Source of the DNA: Phallusia fumigata
Taxonomy: Eukaryota; Chordata; Ascidiacea; Phlebobranchia; Ascidiidae
Length of the DNA stretch: 64,000 nucleotides
Assembly: GCA_008931825.1 (NCBI GenBank)
Contig: QXVZ01032838.1
Coordinates: 18,145 to 82,144, forward strand
Direction of reading: 5' to 3'
Of the stretch, positions 35,356-49,100 are shown one piece after another; the first letter of the stretch is position 1, and each line of letters opens with the position of its first letter. The notes under the pieces are model-generated. The model saw only the letters and a list, made by a program, of their open reading frames with translations. It was not told where the DNA came from and ran no database searches. The position numbers and the translations under genes were made by a program.

Positions 35356-38300
35356 TTGAATAGTTTGCTTTAATTTATACTCCGAAATATTTAACATGCA
35401 TAATTCTGCCCTAGAATCTGCCAAGGTGTCTGGTCTTTTGCAGTTGGATCCTTTGTTTTTTAGATACTTGGAATTTGGTGACTTTAATTTAAAATCAGAA
35501 GATTTCGCGGCATGATAAGAGCAAGGACTGAGGATCGTTCAAAGTCGCATTAATCCGTTTCCTATCTTTTTTGGTATCACGGTCATGTGCAGAACTCCAG
35601 AAAGTCGGGATTTAAAAGTTCAAGCAGTGAGCAATAAACCGCAATTCACAACAGAATCACGAGTTTGCCTCAACCAAGTCGCGATCAACAACAATGCAAA
35701 TTCGAATCGATATATCGCCAGCTCGATGGCATTTCAAAAATCGCGTTTTAATTCTATAAATAGCGTCGTGTTCGCGCAAGCAAACCTGTATTTAGACCTG
35801 CCATTGTAGAATGCGGCACATAAATGTCGGTGCCACCCGCGCGAGATCCTCGAGTGGTTTCATCAAGATCAAAAATCGCGACTCTTCGGTCGAAATCTCT
35901 AATCCCGTCGCGGTAGCGTGACATTTTTCAAAACCTTTGCAATAAAACGCGCGGCGCATCTTGCTTCTAGGAACGAATTCGCTTGCTGATGTCCATCGCG
36001 ACGTTGCATTATGACGTATCAGCGCCGAACATCTTCTCTCGCGTTCGAAGTTTATTGAAACGACGCGGAGGCGCTGCGAGCCCCGCTCATCAATCAAGTC
36101 TCGACGAGGGAGATTGCTGATTCGTCGCAGTCACGTGGCCTCGGAAATCTCCGAGCATCTCTGCCCCGCTCGCAGATCCGGGCTGTCGAATTTAGTGATT
36201 TGGCATTGCCGGGTGACGGCCCTTGTCGCGCGAAAGCAGATTGGTCACGCTACATGGCAGGTCGGGGTTTCCTGCTGGGTTTTGTGCGTTTACGCGGTTG
36301 TGCTTACAAGTTAAAAGACAACTTCTGTCACTTTGAAACTTATTGAAACACGTTTAACCCTCGTGAAAAATAAATAAACGTTTGTAGTGTTGTAGGTTGT
36401 CCTCAGTTGGACGGCAAACCTTAAAATTTTCAGAAACCAGTTCATCCTGGTGAAAGAAAAAAAAACCCAGATAATTGTCCTCCGACAATCATGTTTATTC
36501 CCCCCAGAAATATAAATGAAAATCATTGGAGGTCAAGTCACGTCAAGCGGTATTTGCATCGTCACTTCATCTAGTTTGTCATCGTTGAATGGTAAAAGAA
36601 CAAGGACAAGCTGTTTTATCAAACCGCTCACTGGAACAAACCAAGCAATGGCGTTCCTACCATTTCGCTATAACAAAACTACCTCCTGTATTAGATTGTC
36701 GCTGCCACGTTTTCATACAACAACTCATTCTTAACTTGTAAGCGATTGAATAAATTCAGTTGTGCGTTTCTCCTTGGTACCAGCATTGGCTTCTGACGGA
36801 AATTATAACTGAGCAACTGGTTTGACTGGAATTAATAAGGACAACTTTGGGTTAATGCGATTTAGTGTGTTGCTGGAACCGCTGTGATTGATGTGGTGCA
36901 AGCGGTGGTTTCGGAATGGGTAGTAACAGTGGCTGTGTCTCTTGATGTCAAGTTGATGGAAATCACTTTCTTTTGCATGAAACACAATACACCAATGTTT
37001 AGTTAGTTAAGGTAAAAAATATGTCTTTGGTTCTGTTTCTTCAAGTGTAGCACGGAATGTCAATGCTTGGCTAACAATTTAAACTTCAGAAAGTTTCCCG
37101 GCTTCAACACCTATCGGCATTTGCTTAAAAAGTTTCGAGTTTATGATGGCGAAAGCATCCAAATCTTCAGTGCTGCTTGATAGGTTACATAGACGTGCTG
37201 GTGAATGTTCCCAAATGTTTTGTTCCTAAACCTGACGCGTATTGTCCTACAAGAGAACACCCGGCTCTGCAGGCCGCATACACACTTGCAGGTCACGAAG
37301 CGAAATGCCACACTTTGTGTAGAGACATCGCGAGGTTTAAAGACTTTGTTCAAATTTGGGCTGACATGCGTGTTTTAGAACGTCACGATCGTCGAATTTC
37401 GTGGAACTAGAAGCGATAAAACACGAGCAACGCGCAGAGAACTTGTCCTTAATGATCAGCCCAAATATATGTGTTGCTGTGAGCGTGACCTTTGCTTTGC
37501 TTGGATTATTTTGGATTTGTTTTTTTTATTGACACTTGAATTTTAATAATTAGGTAGTAATCGCTATTTTATTCGGTTTTGGATTTGCTGAATTTAACTT
37601 GTGTTTCTTGTGGTTGGTTTGCGCCTTAATCAAGTAACATACTGTGGATTATTTCAGCTTAAATCAAGCTGATTTTGTATTACATAATATACAATGTGAG
37701 TGGCAGTCCTTTTCCTTGACGTTTTTTGTCAGTTCCGTGACAAGTCATGTGAGGCGTGTTACATAACACACCAAGGCCTCCAAGTTATTTAAATTCGTTG
37801 TGCATTGAAGCCTTTGACAGCACTAACAGTGGAAGTGGAATTGGTACAAGCCTTTTTTTTCATTGCAGTCATTGCAATCACAAGTCGCTTACACACATTA
37901 CCTTGTCCTGACATTTTTTTGAATTGTTGTTTTATTGGCGCCACGGGTAGCTCGTTATTTAATCTTCCACTGTGACCTTTTTGGAGTTTTGTGTGACAAC
38001 AACCACGAACACAAGAAGTGTTTGCGATCAATAATGACCAAAATCTTATCAGATTTCCGATTCGGGCTTAAGCCTTGTTTTTGCACTGATGAAAATAGAA
38101 ACCCGGACAACTTTGACATTCCGACTTCCCCAGTTTGACCCAAAACAACAGGATTTCTACTTAATCACAACCGAAACTCGCAACTTGTTTTTCGTCCTTT
38201 CAACTTCAAACCAGGGTTCACCCGCCACCAACAATTCTGACTCATTGTTTTTGCCACCGCGCGCTTCCCTCGTCGCGACGAAGCCGTTATGACACCGGTG

Positions 38301-41300
38301 TGTTAATTCGATAAACACGCGACCGCGCGCGACCCCGTCACCTATGACGTCATACAGGGTTGTCGAAGATTGGTGTTAACCGCGCGCGGATGAATACAAA
38401 GCGCGATTGATTATCCCCCGCGCAGACTTTTACAATATTCAGGGTTTTAAATAATCTTAACAGAGTAGAAAGCAAACAAACATATCAAAGCGTTTGTCGA
38501 ATGACTGGAAAACGTTTTACACAGAAGAATTGGGTGGAACTTCTTCACAAAATAAAAAATTCCCAACGCAAAATTAAAACCTTTAAACAACCTAAACAGG
38601 TCCATTCACAATTGTATGGTATTTCATTTCTGATGTGCTGCTTCTAAAGACACAAACAACCACTGGTTTGCTTCATTGATTTCTAGCTGCAAGTTTTATT
38701 GCCGCTGTTTTACTTTTTGTTTTCCATTTTGGGAGTTGGTGGCGAAAATGGTCTCAACCCACCACTGTGCCGAAGCAATCAAGTTTTTTGGGAAGCACAA
38801 GACACTGCGGCGAGATTTCAACCGCTAACCTTTCGAGTTCAGTGCGGTGGCACGATTATTGGCCAAATCATAACACTTAATCTACGAATAAAATCCCCCA
38901 AAAAAGTTGGCATGCAGCTTATTGCTAGGTCCCTTCTGCAGTAAGCTACTAGGTTAGCAAACAGTTTGAAACAGCGTTTCCTAACCTTTTTTCCCGCATT
39001 ACTTATTTCTGTACAAACCAAACTTCCACTTCCCAGAATTTACCAAAATCAAAATTGATATATTTTACAGTTTTGCCATACTCATTTAACAGTGCTATTT
39101 TCAGCCAACAGGTTCTGCTAATTGCCCACCTGATACCCTGTTATCACCCGCATGTAGAAAAAATAGATTAGGAACAGAATGTTTCTACTTACTGATTGTA
39201 TTTGGTGCCCAAATCCCTGTTGGAGAATCCTCTTCGATTCCAGTTGAAACAAAACGCTGTAAAGTATTAATTTACACCCTAGGAAAACTTTCTGTAATGA
39301 CAATTGCATGATTATTTACAGATTTCAAAGGCTACTTGGTTTAAGTAACATTTTCGCTTACACATTTTGCTTGGTATTACAAAATATAAGTTTAATTACT
39401 GCTAGACGCCAAAGCTACAATCAATAGGGCAATATTGGCGTTACAGGTTAGACTAACCCTAAACAAAAAGGTTAGTGGCCAACTTGAACGCCAAACAACC
39501 CGGTCGAAACAGTAAACAACGCCTCCTCTGGCCTTAACTTGGCGACATCCCACCACAAGCAACACAAGAATCCGAGAGTTTACGAATACTCAGCATTCCC
39601 TGAGGGCAATCACCACAAACGTGAGAGGGGGGCAGCGACATTTCAAAGCTGATTGAGCGACGGGGGTTCGGTTATCTAAACAAACAGCCCCCTTACAGCG
39701 AGGACATCGATCCGGGGACGTCGGGATAATCGCAACGGAGGCTTAGGGGACTGTCTGTGACCCCCACATGCCTCATGACGTCAACGGGGGGTCGAGTTGC
39801 GCAAACAGGACGATGTCCTCGGCGTTTTTGGGTGACGCGAGCTAAAATCGATCGCTTGTTGGGCTTCGCCTATGTTTCCCGCTGGACGAGCGATTTTTAA
39901 AGCGCTTAAGTGTTTCGAAAAGAAAAAATGTTGTCGTGCGGTCTAGCGGCAACTGCGAACCGAAACCTAAAACATTCCTGTAATTGGAAACACTGGCAAA
40001 AAAATTACAACTAAAGGACGTTCCAGTTTTGTTACTTCCAATTATCCAGTTTATATTTTAAAATAAGTCCGTCTTTGACAGCCCTTATTAGTCAAAAGAT
40101 CATTTGTAATATTAGATCACTGAAAAGTGTGCAAACAGGTTTAAAAAGTTTAAAGAAAGGTTAAACTGGCACGAGCTTAATTCGAGGGATTCGTGGCAAC
40201 GTGTGTGTGGGGATTTGTGGACAATTACGGCAGGTGTTGGAGACGCACTTCGGCTAATCTGAGACTTTCACCTCGTCTCTATCCAGACACCTACAAAGCT
40301 TAAAGCATAACTGGTCGGAAAATATGTTCAAAAACAAAATGCGAACTGAAAATTTGGTATTACGCCTGGTAATATGCTTTACTTTGCATGACATCGGTGG
40401 GGAATCGAGTTGTGGAAAAATTTTCTTCAAAAACTAAACAAAACAGAAAAAATCATTCTAGCTTATACACATCAGAATGCGCAAAACGTTAATGACAATC
40501 AAAAACAAACAATTATTGACAAAAATTCGTATGTGATTTTCCTTTAAAGCTGAATATTTAAAGAGAAGTAGTAAGTTTGGTGACAGCGGGCTCTTGCGCA
40601 ATTTCTCATTAAAACTATCATGGCAATGATTGTAGGTTTACAAAAGTGATGCCAATATATTGAAGTGTTTCCCAGCAAATAGCTACAGTAGGCTTAATTG
40701 CTGTCACAATCCGCCATTTTAATATGTACAGATTTGGTTTACGCTTTTAAACACGGATATCTGATGCAACCATTTTAACCAAACGCACCTGGTATGATGA
40801 CAAAGAAACACGTTGTGCCATTTTGCCTACATCAATCGTTGTCAGTCGTAGCTTTTGTAAATAAATTTGCCATTTTGGCAGTATTTCGTAGTGTTGCTGT
40901 CGTTGTGGCACTTTGATTTACTACATTCGTACACAATACAGTTTATTCAAATTGATAAAAAAGTTTCCTGTTCAACTACCAATAAACTGTCACCAACGGC
41001 AGTAGAGGGCACTGACTCCCTCGCTCATTTATGCGTAAGTTTTGCAAACCGATCAAAGATATACCTTTGGCAAAAAACGAAGCGCAATCACACAATTGAC
41101 GACGAAACGCAGCGTAACCCCAATGACGTAACAGACCGATGCCCCTTGTGACGTAACACACGAATGTTCCCAGTGAAACCCGGGCAAAGTCTGGATCGTG
41201 AGGAAATGACGCCTGAGATTCGTAGCCGGGGTCGCCTAAACACCATCGAGCGTGTCTGGCACGGCACCGCACCGCGACAATCTCGCCAATATCCACCGAC

Positions 41301-44300
41301 TGACCTGTTAATTAGGCAAATTTGTCGTAATTGCTACAAACCTAACTGACCGTGGACCACGTGTCTGTCACGCGACCACTCGAGCGTGTCAGATCACGTG
41401 ACCGCGTGGATCAGTTTCTTGCTACGAAAAACTAGTTTGCTGTCAAAACAACGTCTGCCTATCGCGAAGGATGAGAAACATTCCGAACATTTGAGTACTT
41501 TGACAGTGGAAGTTGAACTCAGTTTCCGAAGAAACTCGGTCGCTCGATATCCAAGATCTCCTGCCTAACCCGGGTCCCACCTGCTCGTCAGGCGGTCAAC
41601 CAAGCGTAACAGGTCACGTGATGACATCGAATCGAACATCAGCCGACGACGATTTCGGTCCCGTGGGCCAGGAACTCTTGGCCGGCCCGAAATCTCATGG
41701 ATAGTATATCAACTCTCACAGTTTACCTCGGCCCATTGGGGACGCGCTGCTGATCTCGAAGTAATTCGCCATTGTCTCGTCTTTGAGCGCTCAGCCCTTC
41801 TGTGAAGCTGTTGGATAAAGCTGACTCTTGCACCTGACTACATGCCAAGAAAGCTTATTGAACTTTTGCTTTTTCTCGTCTTTCGACACAACTTTATTGA
41901 AGCAGTGCTGGTTACATGCGCGATTTTTTCATCCAAGGCGGATTTCCAAAAGATTTTCGCGCTGTCACGTCGAATTCAAGAATGATTATTGTTATAAGCG
42001 GTTACCATGCGAACTCCTCCTGACTTTAATTGGAAAAAAAAACTTTTACCCCAGTTATTAGTTCTAGTTAGGTCAAATCGAGTATGCGTGGTATTATCCT
42101 TCCTAGTTTTAACCATAGCAATTAAAAAGCTATCAGGACATGTACAAAAAACCTGAAAGCTGGCGGGAACATCTTAACCAGGCTTGCAGACTGCCATGTC
42201 TGTTAAACATACACAAACTGCTGCTGCCTTTAAATTCTGCGACAAAAATAAAATCAACTCACGTTTTACATTATATACTCAAGTTTAAATTTAAAACTTC
42301 CTGACAACCATTTTTCTGTTACTCTTACTAACGCCAGTAAACTAAAGAAACAAATGCAAAATACATAACATCATGCCTTAGAAGTAAAACATTTTTTTAA
42401 AACTATTTAAACAATAAATAAAGTGCATTAGAGTTGCACAAGCCACTGGGATTTGCGAAATCAAAAAGTTTTAATTTTTCAAAAAAGTTTAAAGCTTATA
42501 TCTTTTTCGCCAGAAAATAAAACACGTTTCATCTGAAAAACATAAATGCTAGAACAATACCATGTGTATTTATGCTAAAAAAGTTTTAAAAACCGGTAAA
42601 AAGAGGTTGCAGCTTCTCTTGACTTCTCTAAACAACTGCGCCACACTATTACTGCACTTGCATTGACCTGAAGCTACCACTGAGCTGCAGTGGTGGCTTA
42701 ATCCATCTAAACACCATTTTACCGATGCACCTGGCAAGCTACAAGGATGGCCTGTAACCCTGCTGGAGCCAATAAACAATTCCGATTACACGCGTTGATT
42801 ACGCGTCGGATTAAAGTTATCAATTGACATGTGTTGTACTGTGCTGTAAGCCATGTGACCCTTTCAAGGGGCCTATAGCAATTTTCTGTGTCGATGATGT
42901 ATCACATGTAAGCTTTCCATCTATCGCTGCCCAAAAACCTTGCAGCTGCCCTGCATTTGAAATAAACAAAGCACGTATGGTTTGGGTTCAGAATAATTCT
43001 CTTTTGTCCTTGTCAACGAAATTCTTGTCATTTCGCAGATGATGAAAATTGTATTAAGTCAAATAGGCCACCTGCTGCTTTGAAACTAATTTTCTGTGAC
43101 GTAGGAAGCCTTTACGATCTATAAAAATTTGACTAAAAAAGGCCTTAAAAAATTAAGACTGAAAAAGTTTTGAAAAATAAAAACGACACCATATTCACTG
43201 TATTGGGATGGGCAATAAAACAAACTTAGAACTTTATGTCCTGGTATTATATCCATCTTTCTTTTTAATGCTTATGTAACTTTGTATTACTGGTTTGGAG
43301 ACAATAAAAGTATTTATGCTATAAGGGGTTTTCATAATTCTATGCAAGTTTTAAGACTTTTACCAGCTAGTACACATTTACACAACAAACACTGTGATAC
43401 ACTTTTGGAAAAACAACAAAAAGTCCTCAGAGACCTTAAACTTTTAAACAAAGGTCGTGAAACTAAAACCAAAAAATTAATGAATTTCACAAAATGATAC
43501 AAACGCTGATAGCAACTAAAGAAATGTTTATTTGAAATATATCATATATTATTGGCTTGTATCTGTATGTTAAAATTAAAACCGTGCGTTGTGGACCACG
43601 GTTGGGTCGACAGTGAAAATCCTTGAGGTAAATTCGTTACACTTTGCACAGGGCGAGCGACGAATTGACAGAACCGTCACGCTCACTAAGATAATCCGCT
43701 AAATTCCTCGTTCGGCCGCCTGTTTTATTTCAACATCGCTTTTATTGTGAAGCGCTCAGGCGCAAGTTTATACCAAGTGTCAGGACCTCTGGGAGGTGGG
43801 AGGCTGTGTGGAAGAAACCGTCGCTAACAGCAAAGTCGCTAGTAGTCGTCGAACTGTTTTAATTTTTTCCGCTACTTCAAAGGCGAATTTATCAGACTTG
43901 TTCCTCATTGACACAATTTTTACCCTGAGCATATACCCCTGTGCAGTCAAAATCAAATAATTGCCCAGGTTTTTTGAGCTTTGAGGCAATTTTAGGAGGC
44001 CAAACACAATTATAATTTTTTTTGTGAAAAAACTGAACTGCCATTGCCGATAAAAAGAAAAGGTAATAAACAGCTTTACAAGTAAAGAGGTATTATGTTT
44101 AATAAACATTTAGTTAAATGCAATTGCAATAATAATTCAACACACAATACTTCGACACAGACTTTTCAGTCACAAAATCTTGAAGTAAAATTTTGCAGTC
44201 GCTGGCGAGGATAACAAATCTGTTTTCACAACAAAGTTAAACCTTCAGCTGCGTGCGTTCGCATACGCAGAAGTTGTAGGTTAAGTAAATGCTTGGTTCT

Positions 44301-46190
44301 GAATTTTATTCAGATCTTTTGTGAAGTAGTGTCTTGTTGGGAACTCATGACCATGACTTGCAAAGTAGTTAGTGTGTTGATGTCTAATCGCAATGAAACG
44401 TAAATGCAAAACAAATAATACAAAAAATACTTTTTTCCTTTAGAATGCCTTTTCCCTAAATAATTACCGACCAAGTTGAACATTACAATGCAAACCACCT
44501 ACAAGATTATTGGCCTAAAATAACCCAAGTTGCGGAATTCAATTTTTGCGAAATTTCCGTTATTTGTAAAATCAACAAAAATGTTAATTTGCGTACCTTT
44601 GTTAAACCCCGTATCATTTGTTTAGTCAAAATCTCTTTAGTTCATCGAGCGTTCGCTACAGACACCTTGCACACAAAATACGATCACAATGCAAAATGGC
44701 GTCGCGTCTAGCGAAAGTGCGACAGTTCCAATTAAAACATTCGCTCTCATCAACGACGAAGCCAAACTTTTCACGCCTACATAAACCAAGCCTCGTTTTC
44801 AAGTGTCTTGTCCCGACAACTTGATTTTCCTAATGGCACGTTTATGGATAATTAAATGTCGCAATATTGCATAGGACAAAAAACCAAAGATAAATTCACT
44901 AAACCTGTTGCAGTCGGCTTTTGCGTTTTTCCTTGTTCTGAGTTTCCAAAAACTATCTTAAATTTTCAGGTTCACTTGAAACCTTAAACACTTAATACGA
45001 CTAACTTTGGTTTGCGGCTAAGTTCGCATATTCTTGGTTATGCAAACAGGAAGTTATGCAAGTAATGCAAATAAACAAAAGGCTCCTTGTGCAAATTACA
45101 CACAAACACACAAGCTCGCTGAATTGCAATTAGGCGGTTTCGGTTCAAAACAAAAATCTCAACAAACAAAAAAATTAACAAACAAACAATCACAAAATTC
45201 CTGTCACGCTCCAGTAAACCCACAATCTTTACTCACGAACTCTCCCTCAAGGCTCGATCCGCCTCAACTGATCCAAACTCGGTCTAAACTGTCGGCCCGG
45301 TGCGAGTTTTTGCCTCTTCAAGCGAAAGTAATGCGCGTCTAGACGTCAAAGTTTGCGACCATGCCAAGCACCGGCGCAAAATGACTGCGTATCTCTCTCG
45401 AAAAACGAATTTTACCTAATCCGCTGCAGCTGAGCATGCAGATAATCGCCTATAATCACTGAACAAGGGTTTGGGCCGCTTAGGATAGTTCCTACTAACC
45501 GATTAAGTAGGGATTTTAACTTTGCTGTAAAGCGAGAGCGACTTTGGGTGCGGAGACTTGCAAAGCTCTGAAATGCGACGCAAAGTGACACTGGTTCGGC
45601 GACTGACACGCACCAGTGAAAAAAGCGATTGTGACACGGGGAAAAAACGCCCGCGCGTCGGCTGATACGGATTGTCGTTCCGATCTTAGTGTCACAACAT
45701 TGAAACTATAACTTCCGATCCCGGTAGATTGTCCGCCGAAGCTTATGACACGCGAGTTTATAGTTGCAACGATAAACTGTCAAGGGACAGTGACGAAAAA
45801 CATCCAACATTCATTATCGGGCCGCCTTGTCCTCGGAATTTCTAACTACCGCCAGATTATGACATTGATCATTGGTTGGATCTGAATGTTTATTTTAATG
45901 TTTAGTACCAAGTTTGGACTGAAATCAAGTAATTTTTCCTTACCACTCACCTACCTACATTTCTACATTTCTGAAAGTTAAATTAAACAAACAAAGGGTA
46001 ATCTTGTGGGATTTGAATTACGCGGGACCTGGTAAGGCAGTGTCCGCAATTTTTCGCACTTTCTGTAAAAAAACGTTTTTTATACAAAGTAATTTCTTCT
46101 CGTAAAGCGTGGTATCCTTTAGTTTAGCCCATGCAATCAGCTCAAATTTGAAATATAATTTTTGTCTTGGTTCAAAACTAAAAAAAATGT
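35356..46190. other. Gene-free interval with GC-rich patches
   Basis: No gene recognised. GC/CpG-rich patches lie at about 35.8-36.3, 38.2-38.4, 39.5-39.9, 41.1-41.8 and 45.2-45.9 kb, separated by AT-rich DNA. Full TGACGTCA palindromes occur at 38345-38352 and 39776-39783, and TCACGTGA at 41394-41401 and 41614-41621. A weak tRNA-like B-box lies on minus near 38812-38830. Open frames above 100 codons in these patches look like by-products of high GC. Confidence 0.4.
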
Positions 46191-46290
46191 TGTAATAAGT
46201 TTTTTTTTCTACGTATCGATAACGCTTAGGATGACAACAGCGTTTGTCGAAACGTAGAAAAAGTTTTACACACAAGTACTGGCTTGTATC
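46191..46290. mobile_element. Fold-back (palindromic) miniature element, second copy
   Basis: The left arm TTTTTCTACGTATCGATAAC and the right arm (GCGTTTGTCGAAACGTAGAA and following) form an imperfect inverted repeat of about 25 bp around a short centre (TAGGATGACAAC). The right flank ACACAAGTACTGGCTTGTAT matches the element at 9858-9963. An RNA or single strand from it would fold into one long hairpin. Confidence 0.6.
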
Positions 46291-46933
46291 TTCCTAACGG
46301 TAAATTTTGTACCTAACAAACAGCTTGTATTAAGCTGACACATTTTCAATCCACGCAAATTGATCTCAAAGCATTTGTGTCTTCAACCCGAAATTCTGTT
46401 TAATTCCCAATCTCACTGATACACCGACAGCAAAAGCAACAGACAGTATTGGAATTCTTTGACCTCCTACACTACGATTCAACGATAAAACTATCTCGCG
46501 TTGTTCGCCATAATCAGTTTTTTTAACGAGCTTTGTTCAGCAAACCGTAGCGCCTGTTGCCTGCATGATTTGACATTCCACAATCACTTCTCTTGACCAG
46601 CTTTGTGTAGTCAACTGTAGCAGTAGAATTCAGTTGATTTGAGTATATTTCGTTTGGTGAAAGAAAACATAGCGACAAAATATCACTAAATCAACCACCA
46701 GGCCTGGTTGCATGCTCGAATCCTAAACATTCCGGTAATAATGTTCAAAATTTGACAAAAACAGCTTTCCTTTCTATCTTAAACGATTTCTAAGAAAAAG
46801 TCGTTACGCAATAATTCACAAAGCAGACTTTGAAACCCAATTTAACCCATACTGGGGCACATAATCGCTCCTGTGCCGTCTACTTGTTTTTAACCAGCTT
46901 TTTGGGGCCTCGGCGTTCTATTCTTACTCGTTG

Positions 46934-47150
46934 TGGTAATGAGGCGTTTCCCATCCTCTGTTGTTTTAATAACTTGACTCTCAACTGTTGACTGTCCTTG
47001 CTATCTGTCCTCGCTATGGATCGCATTGTTTTGACTGCACGCGGAAACCTGTCGTGCAATCACTGCAGCTACTCAGTGACATACGATCAATGTAACAGTT
47101 GGCCATTAAAATTTTTGCGCATTACATGCCAAAAACTACAGCTCATGTGA
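46934..47150 (+). repeat. 215-bp dispersed repeat, copy 1
   Basis: Closely similar to 50936-51154 in the same orientation. It begins TAATGAGGCGTTTCCCATCC and ends CTACAGCTCATGTG. The two copies differ by scattered substitutions and short indels. No open frame or terminal inverted repeat stands out. Origin unknown. Confidence 0.75.
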
Positions 47151-47826
47151 CATACAATTAAAAATATGAAGTTACCTTTTTATTGTGCGGCCAAAACCAG
47201 ATAGTTTTTAATGCTAAAAGCAACGTTTTTTTTTGGTTTTCGCGAACAAGCTTTTTCGAACAAGATCCTAAAATACGCGCTGTAGGTCGAATAGCAAAAT
47301 AATTGAAATGACATAATCTGTCAAACAGTTGCTTTTTTATTTAGGATTTACGAGTTACAGTTGGTTGTCTGAAACTGTAACACAAAAATAGGTGCTTTAA
47401 GGTACATAGGTTAAAAAGATTTTGTTGAACAAGACAATAGAAACAAAAGGCGTCAATTAAAAAATCAGTTGAATACCTGGAGTGTTTATTTAACTCCGAA
47501 GCAACACAACTTCCTGGAAAATTCTTGGGCGCTCCATAACACAAATTTCGAGCTAATCCTTCGAACAATTGACAAACAACAAACACTGACAAAGTTTGAC
47601 ACATCCACCTGTCGTCTGACCTCTAATCTGAACGTCACAACATTTTTGCAGTCCTTATCAGACAAAATACAGAACCCTGTTGTTGATGCGACCAATATTT
47701 TGGCTTTCCCTAATCCGATTAACAATCAATCAATCATGTGTGTCAGGAATTTTGACAACTTCGCTATCAACACACCCGATCTGTTTCGAGTAGATTTAGG
47801 TGAAGATGACATTACTAGATTTAATA

Positions 47827-48026
47827 CAGTGGTCTCCAAACTTTGGTACGAGTTCCATAAAGTTTACAGTCTTTAATGTAAATGAGCACAAGTCATCGTC
47901 ATGAACATTTTGCAATTCACATCTATGAACGACGTTGTTTTCTTGTGGTATTTGATTTTTGAAACGTAAGTTGAACCGAGCAACACGGTACGAATCGAGA
48001 AAGCACATGAAGTTTGGGAACCACTG
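47827..48026. mobile_element. Non-autonomous hAT-type miniature element (MITE)
   Basis: The ends are inverted repeats, CAGTGGTCTCCAAACTT on the left and AAGTTTGGGAACCACTG on the right, 200 bp apart. CAGTGGTTCCCAAACTT is a typical hAT-family terminus. The flanking 8-mers (ATTTAATA and GTCTAATG) could be a decayed 8-bp target duplication with five of eight matches. The interior has no coding capacity, so the element must have been moved by a transposase supplied elsewhere. Confidence 0.75.
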
Positions 48027-48399
48027 GTCTAATGAAACTGATAATTGCTACCAAGTAAAGTTAGCACAATTAATGACATGCCACGTGCTTTATAGGCTGA
48101 GACGTTTCCAAGAAAACTCTAATATTAAACTAACTGACGGTAGCAGGGTGCTTAAAAATATCGTCATGTTTTTTTCAACCCTTGAGCTGATCATACATTT
48201 TTGCCACACAATCGCGGTCTCTTAAAATGTTTCCAAATCGCGAGAGTAAAATAACTCACAAACCAGCTTAAAACCCCAATCTCATTCAAACATAAAGTCC
48301 TGCTTAAAATCATTAACCCGAATTCGCAACTTTTTGATTTTCGAAGGAGTAACTTTGAATCATCTTTTGGTCAGGATCAATCGCTTTGAATCATAGCGT

Positions 48400-49100
48400 C
48401 GTGTCGCAAAATGATAGAGACAAGGGAAAAATGTCTTTGAAGTCACGTAGAGCAGTGTTAGAACTTCGCGTTAATACCAGGGCAAGATTAATGTTTACAC
48501 TGCTAAAGCGGGGAGGGATGTCGGGCAGCGGCAAAAACCGGCGACGATCTGTTTTGGCTCAAAAGCCGAAAGAATCCTGGCCATGTCCGCACCGTCGGGC
48601 GCCATAAAAGGACCTGGGTCGGTATGGAGTGAGCTTGATCAATCGTCGCTCGCTTCAGTGTCGCTGTCACGCGGGGATTGGTTACGGAGCGCGTCACGCT
48701 TCAGCACACATGTGACGCATGTCTGTGACGCCGCGCAGGAGAGAGCGACACGATTCGGTTTAGACGGATTAGGGGTGAAAGTATTTGCGAGACACACGAT
48801 TTTTTCACCCCCTCTTTTCGCTCACGACCACCCCACGTTCTTGTATTAGCTTTCACTTGTTGCTCAACACAGTGCACCCCCCCAAAATCACCCCCCCCCC
48901 CCTAAACCCTGACTCCAGAAGCTGTCGGGGCGAGTACTTTGACTCTAAACAAACAACGTGGCGACTGGCGAGAGGTTTCAACCGAGATGGGTTTCACATT
49001 TGACCCATGGGGCTCGAAAGGGGCTCTGGGGGCGATCAAGGGGGTTTGCGACCTGCCGGGGTTCGAGGCCTAGGGGGTGTCAAGCTTGTCTTCAGGAATT
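48400..49100. other. GC-rich patch with poly(C) and G-tracts
   Basis: CpG-rich, with a run of 12 C at 48891-48902 preceded by seven C. At about 49017-49063 come four G-tracts of four or five bases. No domain is seen in the open frames. It could adopt i-motif or quadruplex structures, but this is untested. Confidence 0.4.

Noticed and set aside
47469-47876. 135-codon plus-strand open frame
   Set aside because: No recognisable domain, no splice or promoter context, and its end runs into the terminal repeat of a hAT MITE.
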